NCBI GenBank assembly: GCA_947623455.1
Contig: OX392543.1
Coordinates: 14,258,757 to 14,322,756 of the forward strand
Source of the DNA: Mimachlamys varia
Lineage: Eukaryota > Mollusca > Bivalvia > Pectinida > Pectinidae
Reading direction: 5' to 3'
Length of the DNA stretch: 64,000 nucleotides
Shown: positions 1-14,700 of the stretch, piece by piece
How the letters are laid out: each line of letters starts with the position of its first letter
Numbering within the stretch: the stretch's first letter is position 1
Translations under genes and position numbers: made by a program
Notes under the pieces: model-generated
What the model was told of the DNA's origin: nothing
Seen by the model: the letters and a program-made list of their open reading frames with translations, nothing else
Database searches by the model: none

Positions 1-782
1 TTTCAGTATTAATTCCCATATAACTATGTAGAAGGATTCCATTTACTGGAAAGGACCCCATTTATAAAATACCCAGTGCAAATCCTGCTTCACAAGAAAT
101 AGCATTAACAAGAACTGTTTTCAGGATTAACAGTTGGACAACGGATGAAGGTCCAACTAGTCGACCGTCTGATGATGGTGGGCTAGCTATAAACCTGTAA
201 TTTCCAATGCATGAATTGTACACATTGTTATTGATTTGGTAGCAGTACATAGATCGTTAACAGAGGGATGGCAACTGATACCAATTAAATAATATATCAA
301 CAATGATATCACCGCTATCCTATAGAAATTTATATACTATGCCAAGAAAACAATTCCAGGGTAAGCATTTAGTAATCAATAATACATGCAGTGTAAAACA
401 TAGCAAGATCTAATCAGTGATAAACATTGTTGATGAATAAGACATCACAGTACCTCAGGCCTATATGTTGTACAGTAAAACTCCGGCCTATATGTATGTA
501 GTAAAACCTTGATGTATTTCATGTTATGTTCTATCTATAGCTATAGGACTGGTACTAGCACCTACGTATCTGTTAGGTCATCCTTTTATTATGTTGTGCC
601 AATCAAACAATAAGCTAATAAGTAAATCATTCATCAGATTTAGCAATAGGTGGAGTAGTGAAAGGAAAAGATTAGCACTTGAATATTCAGCCAGGAGGAA
701 ATATTATCAGTAAAGCTTACGAGAAAAGACCAATGGTGCAGAAGGATATTAAGAATTAATTTCAGTAACTTGGGTAGAGATG
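1..782. other. Non-genic stretch
   Basis: No supported gene. The first ~100 bases resemble 33,706-33,780 (both have an 'aattcccatata' block, then 'aggaccccatttat' and 'cccag' blocks), so this is probably a fragment of a dispersed repeat. Open frames here are short and lack splice context. Confidence 0.5.
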
Positions 783-2470
783 TTGCTGTTTTGTCAGCTG
801 AAGCAATGCTGTATTGTCTACTGAAACACAATTGTACTGAAAACTTGCTGTTTTGTCAGCTGATCTACTGTTGCATTGTCTACTGAAACACTACTGTATT
901 GTACTGAAAACCTGCTGTTTTGTCAGGTGATCTACTGTTGCATATTCTACTGAAACAAATTATGCTGTATTCTGAATTATTGCCTACTGAAACACTACTG
1001 TATTGTACTCAAAACCTGCTGTATGGTCAGCTGACCTACTGCTGCATTTTCTACTCTGCTGAAACAATGCTATATTGGCTACTGAAACACTAATGTATTG
1101 TCTGCTGAAACACTACTGTATTGTACTCAAAACCTGCTGTATGGTCAGCTGACCTACTGCTGCATTTTCTACTCTGCTGAAACAATGCTATATTGGCTAC
1201 TGAAACACTAATGTATTGTCTGCTGAAACACTACTGTATTGTACTCAAAACCTGCTGTATGGTCAGCTGACCTACTGCTGCATTTTCTACTCTGCTGAAA
1301 CAATGCTATATTGACTCCTGAAACATTAATGTATTGTCAACTAAAACACTGCTGCATTGTCAACTAAAACATTGCTGTATTGTCTAGAGAAACATTAATG
1401 TATTGTCTACTGAAACACTGCTGTATTGTCTAGAGAAACATTAATGTATTGTCAACTAAAACACTGCTCTATTGTCTAGAGAAACATTAATGTATTGTCT
1501 ACTGAAACACTGCTGTATTGTCAACTAAAACACTGCTCTATTGTCTACTGAAACACTATTGTCTACTGAAACACTACTCTATTGTCTACTGAAACACTGC
1601 TCTATTGTCTACTGAAACACTATTGTCTACTGAAACACTACTCTATTGTCAACTAAAACACTGCTCTATTGTCTACTGAAACACTATTGTCTACTGAAAC
1701 ACTACTCTATTGTCTACTGAAACACTATTGTCTACTGAAACACTGCTCTATTGTCTACTGAAACACTGCTCTATTGTCTACTGAAACACTATTGTCTACT
1801 GAAACACTACTCTATTGTCTACTGAAACACTGCTCTATTGTCTACTGAAACACTGCTATATTGTCTACTGAAACACTGCTCTATTGTCTACTGAAACACT
1901 GCTCTATTGTCTACTGAAACACTATTGTCTACTGAAACACTACTCTATTGTCTACTGAAACACTGCTCTATTGTCTACTGAAACACGTACTGCTCTATTG
2001 TCTACTGAAACACTGCTATATTGTCTACTGAAACACTGCTCTATTGTCTACTGAAACACTGCTCTATTGTCTACTGAAACACTGCTATATTGTCTTCTGA
2101 AACACTGCTATATTGTCTACTGAAACATTGCTCTATTACCTACTGAAACACTGCTCCATTGTCTACTGAAACACTGCCATATTGTCTACTGAAACACTAT
2201 TGTCTACTGAAACACTGCTATATTGTCTACTGAAACACTATTGTCTACTGAAACACTGCTCTATTGTCTACTGAAACACTGCTCTATTGTCTACTGAAAA
2301 ACTGCTATATTGTCTACTGAAACACGTACTGCTCTATTGTCTACTGAAACACTGCTCTATTGTCTACTGAAAAACTGCTCTATTGTCTACTGAAACACGT
2401 ACTGCTCTATTGTCTACTGAAACACTGCTATATTGTCTACTGAAACACTGCTATATTGTCTGTTGAAACC
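783..2470. repeat. Minisatellite, ~23-bp unit (with 18-bp variant)
   Basis: A long tandem array of the unit ctattgtctactgaaacact plus gct (23 bp), interspersed with an 18-bp shortened form. It is diverged at the left (783-1350) and nearly homogeneous from about 1,540 to 2,460. The unit contains stops, so no long ORF runs through it. It lies just beyond the donor of the 86-nt minus-strand exon ending at 2,675, so it would fall in the next intron of that gene. Confidence 0.95.
993..1346. repeat. 118-bp higher-order repeat, three copies
   Basis: Inside the 23-bp array, a larger block starting 'cactactgtattgtactcaa' recurs at 993, 1111 and 1229, an exact 118-bp period. The copies are almost identical, so this is a recent block amplification of several diverged short units. 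Confidence 0.85.
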
Positions 2471-2674
2471 CAACAATGTCTCTCAGTGCTGTATGATTGA
2501 TATTGTTCCATGACTTTGGAAAATAATCTGATATGACTGTGCTTGTAAAACCAATAGGAGATGCATATATATCAACCCAGAAGACCTATTTGTTTAATGC
2601 CAGACACTAACAATTTTCATTATTGCTTTACCCGGACATCGTTCAGGAATCTGACCCACTTTCGTCTGACTCAC

Positions 2675-2760
2675 CTTTTCTTTAATATTTTCCTGAGACT
2701 GTGAGACTTCTGCCATCACCGCTTTAGTACGGGAGTCGAAAAGGATTACCCCAGAGTTAT
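2675..2760 (-). CDS. Exon 2 of the unidentified minus-strand gene
   Basis: An 86-nt exon. On the minus strand the upstream side reads gttgttttccag (polypyrimidine tract and AG acceptor) and the downstream side reads AAAAG|gtgagt, a near-perfect donor. The frame is open throughout in phase 1 and ends in phase 0. The composition (Ser, Gln, Glu, Lys) suggests a helical segment at the end. The strong sites make this a credible exon even if the assignment to the start exon 14.9 kb upstream is wrong. Confidence 0.65.
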
Positions 2761-5700
2761 CTGGAAAACAACAAAAACACCCGTTAAAGTTAGTGAAAAT
2801 CTACCAGAAAATCCTTTAACATCTGCTTAACTTTCATTAGCAATTTTAACCCAAAATTTTAACCAGCAAACTATGTCACCTATATATCTTATTCTTCCAT
2901 TTTTGAATTTGTAAATAAACCTTTTTATCATATTTGTGTATTTCTAACATTTAATCCAAGTTGGGAGGTATAATTTATGTAAAGGTTACACAACAAATAA
3001 ATATTTTGTGTGTGACCCTTTGATGACTAAACGCTAAGTATATATACACAAGAAAATTTATGACAATTTCGGGTCCGCTGTAAATTGTAAGAATTATAAT
3101 TGCTCTTAAATGACTTGATTCGCAGTATATGTCTTATTATGGTAAGCTTACCATTCTTTTACCTTGAAATATTGTGATTTATATTTTTCAATTAAGCAAA
3201 CTGAAATTAAATCATTCGAATTGATCTAATTTATCATAATAAGGAAATCAAAATGTTATCCGTGATCCTGATAAACAGAACGGGATCAATATGATGTTAC
3301 CTAACTATAGGACTGATACATGAGTGGTATACAGGTAAGGCTTTATAATACTAGTTGTTTACATGTTCTCCACGAACTCTGGGAATGATCCAGTAAAATC
3401 TAGAACCAGGATTTCTGGATATCAGAGTCAGACCGCCAAACAAACATACGTGAATACCATAAAATGTCACGACTTGTACACACATTATATAAATGTACAT
3501 GTAATCATAAAACACATCAAAAAGTAAGTTGAGTTCAAGTGAGTCCTATGGGGGTAACACAAACAGCTGTATGCAAGTGCATAATAATCATTAATGCATA
3601 CAGTACATGTACAGCGATTGATGTGTTCAAAGCATTACACTGGAAGAAATCAAATTTATATTTTTAATTTCAAATGATTTCCAGTGGAGCATGGACAACA
3701 CAGGAGAATCTTGCTTTAACATACATGATGTATGATCTATTCAGGCATTGAGTTAATTTATATATCGGTACTACTGTACAAGTATTCATTGCCATATATA
3801 CCGAAATTACACTGCATATTCATTTTGAAAACATTGTGTAATCAACTCCCTTTAATTAGTGTTAAGTGATAACAAAGGTAGTGTGTCAAAGTAACAACTT
3901 GCAATAGGCATTCATTCAAAGGTTCTGCATTTTTTTTTATTTTAAATATTTCCGATGCATTAATGTTATAAAAATAGTACAATGTGTATATAGGTAAGGC
4001 AGCAATACTGTCCAACAAATTTATTTTACACGGATGTGAAAGAAACAAGAATTATGCATATGTCTCGCCTTTCCTGCTTTGACAATAATATTAAGTCCCA
4101 ACCATAAAATTGGTATGACCATGCAAATACAATGTACATACAGCAAGATGATATCAGTAACTTGGCCAAGTTTCTATTTAATTACATATCAATAACACTG
4201 TAAATAGTGGATGCTATCGTAAATTCTCAAAATTCCCATGTTTTTACCCCAAACAGCAAAACCTGCAAATAAACTTCCTCCAAATTTCAGTAAGCTCTTA
4301 AGTATGATAATATTAGAAACTACCCTAAGTTTCAATTGAATCTGATGAGTGACACTATAAAAAGTTGACTTTTAACACAAATTTTCAAAATTCCCAATAT
4401 TTTGCCCCAAAACACTAAAACCTGTGACACAATTTCTTTTCAATTGAGGTTAGGTATTTAGTATGATGGTTTGAGTAATGTGACCAACTTTCAATGCAAT
4501 TGGATAGTTTTAACACTGTGAAAAGTGGACTTTAACACAAATGTTGACGCCATCACCACCGTTGTTGCCCCCGCCGGAAAAGCAACACCAGTACCTAAGT
4601 CTCATTTTCTTGACTATCGTCGAGGCGAGACAAAAATTGCTAAAGGCAAACAAATCTCTATTTATTCATATTGCAATACAAACATTGGAGGTTTTGGCAG
4701 AGTTATATATTTGCATTGCACCTGGCAAGCAATGCAAGTGTATGGTACTTGTCTATTAGAATATGCACAAATTCAAATCAATGTCACATGTACACCAACA
4801 AGGCGACAACCGCAATTAAGACTCATTAAACTATGTGTCAGTTCAATATTTAAATAAAGTACTTAAAGCTAAGGCGAAAAACACTTTTTCAAATACATGA
4901 ATGATATTTTGGATGGAGTACCGATTAGAAATAAAATGTTATGCAAGATCAGCAAAAGTTAATTTTTCACCGACCATGCTGACAAATAAATGTTGTCGAA
5001 AAGTCAGTATGGTCGGTGAAAACTAAAGGATTTCATTGTACGTACACCCATTATGTTTTATGGTTTATATATATAATTATATACTTACATGTACATGTAC
5101 ATCATGTACTAGTAATTACTACAAGTCATTCAAATAATATATACATTTTGTTATCAAATTTTTATACTGTTACAATTTCCATAAATAAATACATCTTTTG
5201 CCTATTGTAAATGCTTAAATGTTGATTTTGGACCAATATATGTTTTTCCTAGTGCCACAACCTGATCAAGAACATGCAGGAATCAATGCAAGTTCATTGT
5301 ACATGTAATGCTCACTCAGTTTTTAGGATCTAGTAAATTGTACCATAACAAGCAGGTGTCAAGCTGGATAAACAAATCTCCTTTGTTTACAAGAGTGGTA
5401 ATAATGTCTGGGATGTTGTAGCAGATTCCTGGAGGAATCGGTGAAATGTCAAGTGACAGAGGGTTTGTATAGACTTAAAGCATTAGGTACAACACTTATT
5501 GATCTACAGGGCTGCTGACATTCTTTCCTACTGAGCCGATTAAAAATCCACCGAGTTACCATTTTTGCTATGTGAATGGCAGTGGGTCTATAGGTACAGT
5601 AAAGTGCCTATAGTTTCTGACAGGTATGTGGTCCATTAATTAATGTTACAACTGAATAAAGCATTGCAAACTTAATGACATCAGTTATCATTATCAATTT

Positions 5701-8700
5701 TCAATTAAAATGTACCTCGGGTCAGAATTATAATGTCAACTGACATACATTGTACATGTAACTCACTAGGTATCATTGCCAACTGAAGGAATCATTGCCT
5801 GCATGGCATAAATCACCATGTGTCATTGCCAACAGATGAAACTCACAAGTTATCATTGTCAATTGAAAGAACTGACAAGTTATTATTGTCCACTGACAAA
5901 ACTCACTTGTCACAATTGCTTTTTCATATAACTCACCAGTTGTCATGGTCAACTGACATAATCACCAGTTGTCATTGACAACTGACATTTATTTAAAACT
6001 CACCAGTTATCATTGGCAAACATAACTCACCTGAGTTACAACTGCCAACTGACAAAACTCACCAGTTATCACTGTCAACTGACGAAACTCACAAGTTATC
6101 AACTGACAAAACTCACCAGTTATCACTGACAAAACTCACCAGTTATCACAGACAAAACTCACCAGTTATCAACTGACAAAACTCACCAGTTATCACTGAC
6201 AAAACTCACCAGTTACCACTGACAAAACTCACCAGTTATCAACTGACAAAACTCACCAGTTATCACTGACAAAACTCACCAGTTATCACTGACAAAACTC
6301 ACCAGCTATCACAGACAAAACTCACCAGTTATCACAGACAAAACTCACCAGTTATCACAGACAAAAACTAACATGTTATCAAAGACAAAACTCACCAGTT
6401 ATCACAGACAAAACTCACCAGTTATCACTGACAAAACTCACCAGTTATAACTGACAAAACTCAACAGTTATCACTGACAAAACTCACCAGTTATCACTGA
6501 CAAAACTCACCAGTTATCACTGACAAAACTCACCAGTTATCATAACCATGCAATTAAGTTAATTCATCAATTTTTAATGCTGACTTTTAAAATTAACCAA
6601 CGAGTTCAAAAAAAGTTTTGATTTCCAACTGACTTCTCTTATAAGTAATTTGTGGTAATGAAAATCAATGATTAAAGGCCCTATATACGTAACTTTCGGC
6701 AAAACTTGAAGCGAAAATCAAGCCTAATAAATTATTATATTTATAGATTTAGCTAAGATTAATCGATATCAGCAATATTCAAGATGAATTCTTTCGCGGT
6801 TACCGGTACAGCAGCAGTTGAAACGGGCTCTTTGTAAACACGCGTCCATTTCGAACCGTATTCTACCTTCGATTTGTTGTTGAAGTGGGCCCCACCTGAA
6901 TTATTTTCAGTTCTATGGATTTTTTCTCCTCTGAGTTTCTTGGTAGTTACCGCTCTGGTTTACTTCGTTTTAGAGTTATTTTTGCATGGTTATCAACTGG
7001 ATTTTTTTTTCAGAATTTTTCAGAATCACGAAAATTTCCCTGATGTTACGTATATTGGGCCTTTAACTGATTGTAAACTCAATTTTGTTATTGATTTTTG
7101 AATAAAACAAATATGGTTATCACGTCGTACATTACGTAACTTTAATTGTAAGCCACGATATTTTTTTTGTTCAGTATACATGTACATACTAATGAATGAT
7201 TTTTCTTTGTGTATTGAAAGCCATGACCTGCATTTTACTTCAAAAATCAATTATGAATAGAAAATGTATTATACTATACATATACTATGGCTATAAACTC
7301 ACAGGTGCCATTTCTATGACAATGATATAGAAATGTATTTTTATTGTTCAAATTCATAAATATCAATATTCATAATCACCAAACACTAGCACTCTATTAT
7401 ATATATCAATTTGTTTCTATTTTTCATTGGACACCCTTTAAATAATTTAACCTTTTTCTATTTAGTATTTATTTTATTTTACATACAAGCATATGATGCT
7501 GAATTCGGGAGTGTAGATGAACTGTGATGATGGCCAATCAATACATACACAACACCTCCCAAACGAGGCAATTTAATTTGAAGCTATCCTGTAATTGTAT
7601 GACCCTGTTTAGATACTCTACAAGGTTTCCTCAACTTTGATGGGATCAAATGTTAGACATGCATTTATATCATAAATACATTACAAATACACCAGAGCCT
7701 AGGAATTTAATTAAGCACACCACAGCCTCCAGCATACCATGTTTCCTGCACATACAGGTATATATAAGGGTCCGAGCACACAGGAATCTAGGCTCAACAG
7801 ATCTAGAACATTAGCCCATCAGGTACCTCAGTACTACAGGGACTCCAGAACACCAGAGACTCCAGCACACCAGAGACTCAAGTACACCAGGGACTCCAGT
7901 ACACCAGAGACTCCATGGGCCAGCACACCAGAGACTCCAGCACACCAGAGACTCCAGTACACCAGAGACTCCAGTACACCAGAGACTCCAGTACACCAGA
8001 GACTCCAGTACACCAGGGACTCCAGTACATCAGAGACTCCAGTACACAAGAGACTCCAGTACACCAGGGACTCCAGTACACCAGAGACTCCAGTACACCA
8101 GGGACTCCAGTACACCAACTAGAGACTCCAGTACACCAACTAGAGACTCCAGTACACCAACTAGAGACTCCAGTACACCAGAGGCTCCAGTACATCAGAG
8201 ACCCCAGTACACCAGGGACTCAAGTACACCAGAGACTCCATGGGCCAGCACACCAGAGACTCCAGCACACCAGAGACTCCAGTACACCAGAGACTCCAGT
8301 ACACCAGAGACTCCAGTACACCAGAGACTCCAGTACACCAGGGACTCCAGTACATCAGAGACTCCAGTACACCAGAGACTCCAGTACACCAGGGACTCCA
8401 GTACACCAGAGACTCCAGTACACCAGGGACTCCAGTACACCAACTAGAGACTCCAGTACACCAACTAGAGACTCCAGTACACCAGAGGCTCCAGTACATC
8501 AGAGACCCCAGTACACCAGGGACTCAAGTACACCAGAGACTCCATGGGCCAGCACACCAGAGACTCCAGCACACCAGAGACTCCAGTACACCAGAGACTC
8601 CAGCACACCAGAGACTCCAGTACACCAGGGACTCCTGTACACCAACTAGAGACTCCAGTACACCAGAGGCTCCAGTACATTAGAGACCCCAGTACACCAG

Positions 8701-11700
8701 GGACTCCAGTACACCAGAGACTCCAGTACACCAGAGACTCCAGCACACCAGAGACTCCAGTACACCAGAGACTCCAGTACACCAGAGACTCCAGTACACC
8801 AACTAGAGACTCCAGTACACCAGAGACTCCAGTACTCTAGAGACTCCAGTACACCAGAGACTCCAGTACACCAGAGACTCCAGTACACCAGAGACTCCAG
8901 TACACTAGAGACTCAGTACACCAGAGACTCCAGTACACCAACTAGAGACTCCAGTACTCTAGAGACTCTAGTACAACATAGACTACAGCACACCTGAGAC
9001 CAGCAATTATAAACCTTTAAAACTATAGCAATTATATTATTAACCAATAATAAAATCCAATATGGCAATATAACAGAAACATTATGCATTGCAAATTACT
9101 TTATGTATTCATCAATTTTCTATATGTTGAAAAAATCTGAATAATAACAACATAAAATTTATATACTGTTTTATATTATCTACTGATAATATCTACTCAA
9201 AGTTTAAATGTCCATTGCATTGAGTTACCATTCCTACGATCCCTTGATAGTCGGTAGCACAATGTAAACGAATAAATAAACACTAGGAACAGGTATACAT
9301 GTATATTTATACACTCATTCTGTTGAACTGTGCGTACTTTGTAAACAATACTAGTTGAATTATTGACAGGTTGGCATTGACCCTATAGTGTAGCAATACA
9401 AGTTAAATGTTCCGTGCACAACTCTATATAAAACGTGCTCTAAATAGTGCACCCGTACCAATGGTACCGAATTAAGGTCAAGGTCTACCATTTCTATAAT
9501 TATAATTATAACAGGGTTAACAACATTACAGGCAGCAAATACATTTTTTAGGCATGAATTATTAAATATCTAGTCAGAATAACCAATACAGCAAAAATTT
9601 AGATTATAGGGCCTGACAGGTTGATATTAATTCATAAAATTAGAAAAAAAAATGGTACAAAAATTGGAGAATGCAATTGGAGAATGAACATTTGTTTAAT
9701 ATTAATGAGATATCTAAACAGAATAACTAATACTGCAAAAATGTAGATTATAGGGCCAGACAGGTTGATATTAATTTATAAAATTAGAAAAAAAAATGGT
9801 ACAACATTTAATATTGGAGAATGCAATTGGAGAATGAACATTTGTTTAATATTAATGAGATATCTAAACAGAATAACTAATACTGCAAAAATGTAGATTA
9901 TAGGGCCTGACAGGTTGATATAAATTTATAAAATTAGAAAAAAACCAAATTGGTACAACAATTGGAGAATGCAATTAGAGAATGAACAATTAATATAATT
10001 AATATTTGTTTAATATTAATGAGATAGTCTGATTTAAGAGCTTATGGGAATTTAGAAAATGAGCCAAGCTTGATTATATAAAATGTAATACATATTCCCT
10101 GTCAGTTTTCGTCCACCGAAGGTCGCAAGGCCATGTGAGGTCGTAAAACTCTCAAAATAAATAAATAAATAAATAATTAACCCTGTCAGTGCAATTAGAA
10201 CTCAAAATAATGAAATCTGTTTTACTTTCATTCAAGTATGCATTGTAGTTTCCGTCCGATTTAAACCTCTTACAAAACTATTGTAATCACCTACATATGA
10301 TTATAACAAGGTTAAATACCCCCAATCTGTCACATAGTCACTTGACCAGTGAATGTAGCGAACATGCGGGACTTAACTTGTATAAATGTAGGTCAGTCAA
10401 GAGCAATGTCACTGTACTATATTACATCAATATAACAGCAGCAATCAATTGACAATCTATTTCAATGGGTCCTTTTTGTAAATATTGCCGAAAACTATGG
10501 GTCCCACAATGTTAAATTGAAGTATTTTCAGAATTTCTATCCATGAGTCCTTTCATAATTATATGAGTAATTGACTCGGGACTCGCACATAGATTGATCA
10601 CTGTAACAGTACTAAAATGTCTGTATCCATTTAGCCTGTAGAACTAGAAGATAATCTTATTTGTTTGGTTCTACATACAATGTACATGTATACAGCAGCC
10701 CGGTTCAACACTTACACATATACAGTGTATATATATACTTGTCCTTAAGTCCGAGACTAGCACATGTCTGAAGAACTAGTAAATATACTCTGTTTATACT
10801 GTTAGTGCTGTGGGCTAGTTGAGTTTTCAAATTCATTTTTGTATAATATGTACAGTGATCAAGTTAAAATTTATTTCCATGGGTCCTTTTTGTAAATATT
10901 GCAGAAAATTATGGGTCCCACAATGTTAAATTGAAGTATTTCCAGAATTTCTATGAGTCCTTATATAATTTTATGAGTACTGGACTCGGGACTCACACGA
11001 AGATTTATCACTGAATAATATAATCTACATTTGTATAACTTATTCAAGAAGAGGAAAAGTACAAATTTAGCACTTAGCATACACCAAAACTCATTTAAGA
11101 GCATTTTTATATATTTTTTCCCCAGAGGAGAGCCCTGTACTCCCCCACCCCTTTCCACACACCAGCCCCTTCCCCGACTCATTACTTCATGATGTGTTGT
11201 TAGTCACTTTGATTCATTGTTAGTCACTTAGTGAGTGACAGCTGAGGCTGAAGCCCTCAGGACTTAGTCACACTACCACAGGACTAGAACCTTAAACATT
11301 TTACTTTCAGTCCTTTGGACTAATATACTGAAAAGATAGTTTCTAACCCTGTTACTATGGTAACAAAAAGGGAACATTTTCTCATTTGACGAAAGAACAT
11401 ATTTTACATCACATTCAAAACATCCAAAGACAGCAGATTAATTTAGAATTTCACCTCCTGGTACAATTCCAAATATATCTATCAGTTTAACTTACAAGTG
11501 TGTATTCATTTAACCTCTAGACAAATTAGTACATGACTGTTTGGATATGAAAAGGAAAAGATTTCATATAAAATCTTTTTACAGACAGATTTACAAAAAT
11601 TGACTGTATTTTATTATTCAACACATTGTCAGTCTACAGCAGATGACGCCACATTCAATTGCACTACGGTAAAACACAACCTAACGATGGATACAACAAT

Positions 11701-14700
11701 TTATTGTTTGTTTAGAAAACTTACCCAAAACTGAACTAAAAGGAAAATTGACTACTTTGGTCATTGATCTTTTATACATAAATGTATAACTTAAATTTGG
11801 CAAGCTTCGGTTAACACCAGTGATCCTCACTGTTTATGCTGCATGCCATCTAGATGCTTACTATGAGATTCAATATTCTTCCTAACATATCAACCCAAGT
11901 TATAAAATAACATGAAAATCATACTTTTAAATGTTCAATAGCGTACCAGTGATTTTGTTTGCCCAGTTTTACAGCTGATATAAGGCTGTTCCCTCCAGTC
12001 AAAATTTGTGTTATTTTAATGTAACATGAAAATCATACTTCACATTTTAAATGTCCAATTGAATTGCATATACTATTAGAACAATAACAGAACTAAACAT
12101 ATCCTGTCAATGTAAATGCATGCATAACGATAAAACAGTGATGGATTTAAAGTGGCTCAAAATGTGTAACAGCTAGTAAACAATTAAACAGCCCCTGGGA
12201 GAACAATGTGTATTTGACAGCACAACTATTTAAACAACACATGCCATGAAAACAAACTAACATCCCATTGATTATTTTCTAGTGGTCAATCTGGCTGGAC
12301 AAATATTACTTGAATTATCATAGAATACCATTACAAGGCTACATGTAATATGATGTATTAAATAAGTTTGACTATATATATATTCAGTACAAATTTACCA
12401 TTGTAATATATGGTAAGTGTTGTGATAGTCAGAATTACTATCACAATAGTAGTGTGATATTTATGCAATAGTCATTGATACCCAAAATATTAAAACATTT
12501 GTACATAAAATGGTACAAGTACCTTCATTTACTAAATTGAGGCCAAAATATTTATCTGTGTGTGTGCGTACTGAGTAAATCTATACTTATAATTGTAATA
12601 TTATTTAAGCATTGATGACATTTTTTTTTTAGTTTCATTGGGCCAAGTATGAAAAAAATTTTGTTTGCAAACTGTATGAATCCGCTACGCGGATTCTTAC
12701 AAAACTTTGCAAGCAAAATTATTTTTTCATAACCCTATGAAATAAAAAAATAATTTACATCAATTTAAAACATGTTTATGTACAATTTGACTCATCTAAC
12801 AACTCTTTTTTTACAAATCAATACGCAACGTCAATTGCCGCATTGTGACGTCACATTTTTCGCACCATTTTCAGATTTTTTTTTCATAGAGGTATGCAAA
12901 GAAAATCTCAACCAATCAGAAAGCCGCATTCTGCATACAATCAATGGAAAATTAATTATATGTACATATATTGTAATGTTTCCTATTAACCAACAACGTA
13001 CATTAAAACTTCATGATGATCATTTGTTTCAATGATTCCATTTAGGTAACAAAATAATACCAATGATATCTATACTATTGCGACAGTCACATATTATACT
13101 GTTGCAATTGTTAATTGCATTGCCACTTTACTAATATTATGATAGAACTATTGGGTGGTACACTATTGCAATGTATCCACAGTTTGATGCAGATGTAGTT
13201 CAGCTACTACTACCGGTATTTGTTATTACATACTTGCCAACTTTTTGAAATTTCCAAGGGGGAGATTACGCGTGCTCAGAATTGAAAACATAAATAAAAT
13301 GTATACATGTACATTCAGTGGAAAAATTACACTTTTAAATGGCTTCTTTTGAGCTGTTCTTTGAGATGGAATCATCAGATCTTTAAAAACAGGAATAGTT
13401 CAGCAGATTCCAAAGTTGAAAATGCAACATTTTAGGGTCCAAAATCGGGAGTCTCCCTCCTAAATAGGGAGGGTTGGCAAGTATGTGTTAATTTCTCAAC
13501 ATCAACCATATAATACATGTACCTTTGATTACTTTCCCATTCAGCCATTGAAATAGAGAGATAATGATTCATTGATTGCATGAATCTATTTTGAAAGATC
13601 ATTTGCATTTTAATTGATAACAATATTGATACAATGTATATTTTCACTTCCTAAATTCTGTTATGACCTGCATTAAACAATATAAGCTAACATTAATTGT
13701 AAGGAGGGATGTGGGGGGGGGGGGGGGGGGGGGGGGATGGTAGACATGACTGTTAATGGGCAAAATTTGACACCAAGTCTAAAATTCATGGTAATCACTA
13801 ATTAGTAGGCAATATTTGAGGTAAAGAGTAAAACATATAATAATCCATGTACCTTGCTGAGGAACGCAATAGCCATGTTGTTTAATTAGATTTAAAAACT
13901 TAAATTTGGAATGAGCATCACATTAAATTTCAATTGTAATATCAAAATCTTACCATGATCTCAACCACTTGGGTCCCATAAAAAAACGTTTCACTATATC
14001 ACTCTATCGAGGCAACGCAGCCGTCTGGACTGACCAGTTACATATTTTTTCTAACTAGTACATACATGTATCTTATCAGTTAGATCTTATCAGGTTTGGA
14101 TCCTCCAGGCGTTTTTGGGCCGTTAATGGGCCCCATTCCTAATTGAAATTATTTCGTATTAAAGCCATATTCCCAAATTTTGCAGTTTACTCCTGAAAAA
14201 ATCTTTCCCAATTCACCAATTCCTTCCAAAAATCAGACCGAAATTGTCCCATCCCAAAACGGCCAGAAAAAACACTGTCCTCGTATCTCTGTCTTACAGT
14301 ATGTATTTTTTCCGCCAGACTACTGACTTGATGAAATATTTTCCAAAAAAAAAATAATATTTATGACATCATCTCGACTTTTTATTGTTTTACTTCAATT
14401 GCTGCAGTGGGACACTGAATTCCTACATATGAAAATAGAGCATCAGCTGTAAACCGATTCCTGGTCGCCATCTTAAGATAATCTCATTTGTTTAGTTCTA
14501 CTAGAAACATAAATGGGCATTTAGAGCAGCCAAGTTTCTCATTTGAAGAAATTGTGAAATTTTTATATCACATTAAAAAATGTCCCAAGACAATTGAAAG
14601 AACTTCACCTCCTGGTGCTATTCCAGATATATATCTATTAGGACTCTTCATAATCTAGCAAGTACAAATCAATTTAATGGTCTTGTCCTTTAGGTACAGT

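Noticed and set aside
783..2470. CRISPR-like regular repeats
   Set aside because: Units are contiguous tandem copies without unique spacers, in a eukaryotic sequence; minisatellite.
4525..4857. 110-codon plus ORF
   Set aside because: Lies in a dispersed repeat, biased composition, no domain or splice evidence.
6874..7101. A 65-residue ORF conserved between MITE copies A (6,874-7,101) and B (19,418-19,633)
   Set aside because: The similarity is that of the underlying DNA element. The frame runs through the terminal repeat and is not kept in copies C and D, so there is no sign of protein-level selection.
7915..8649. 244-codon plus ORF and overlapping minus ORFs
   Set aside because: Produced by a 17-bp unit free of stops in all six frames; no start context, splice signal or domain.
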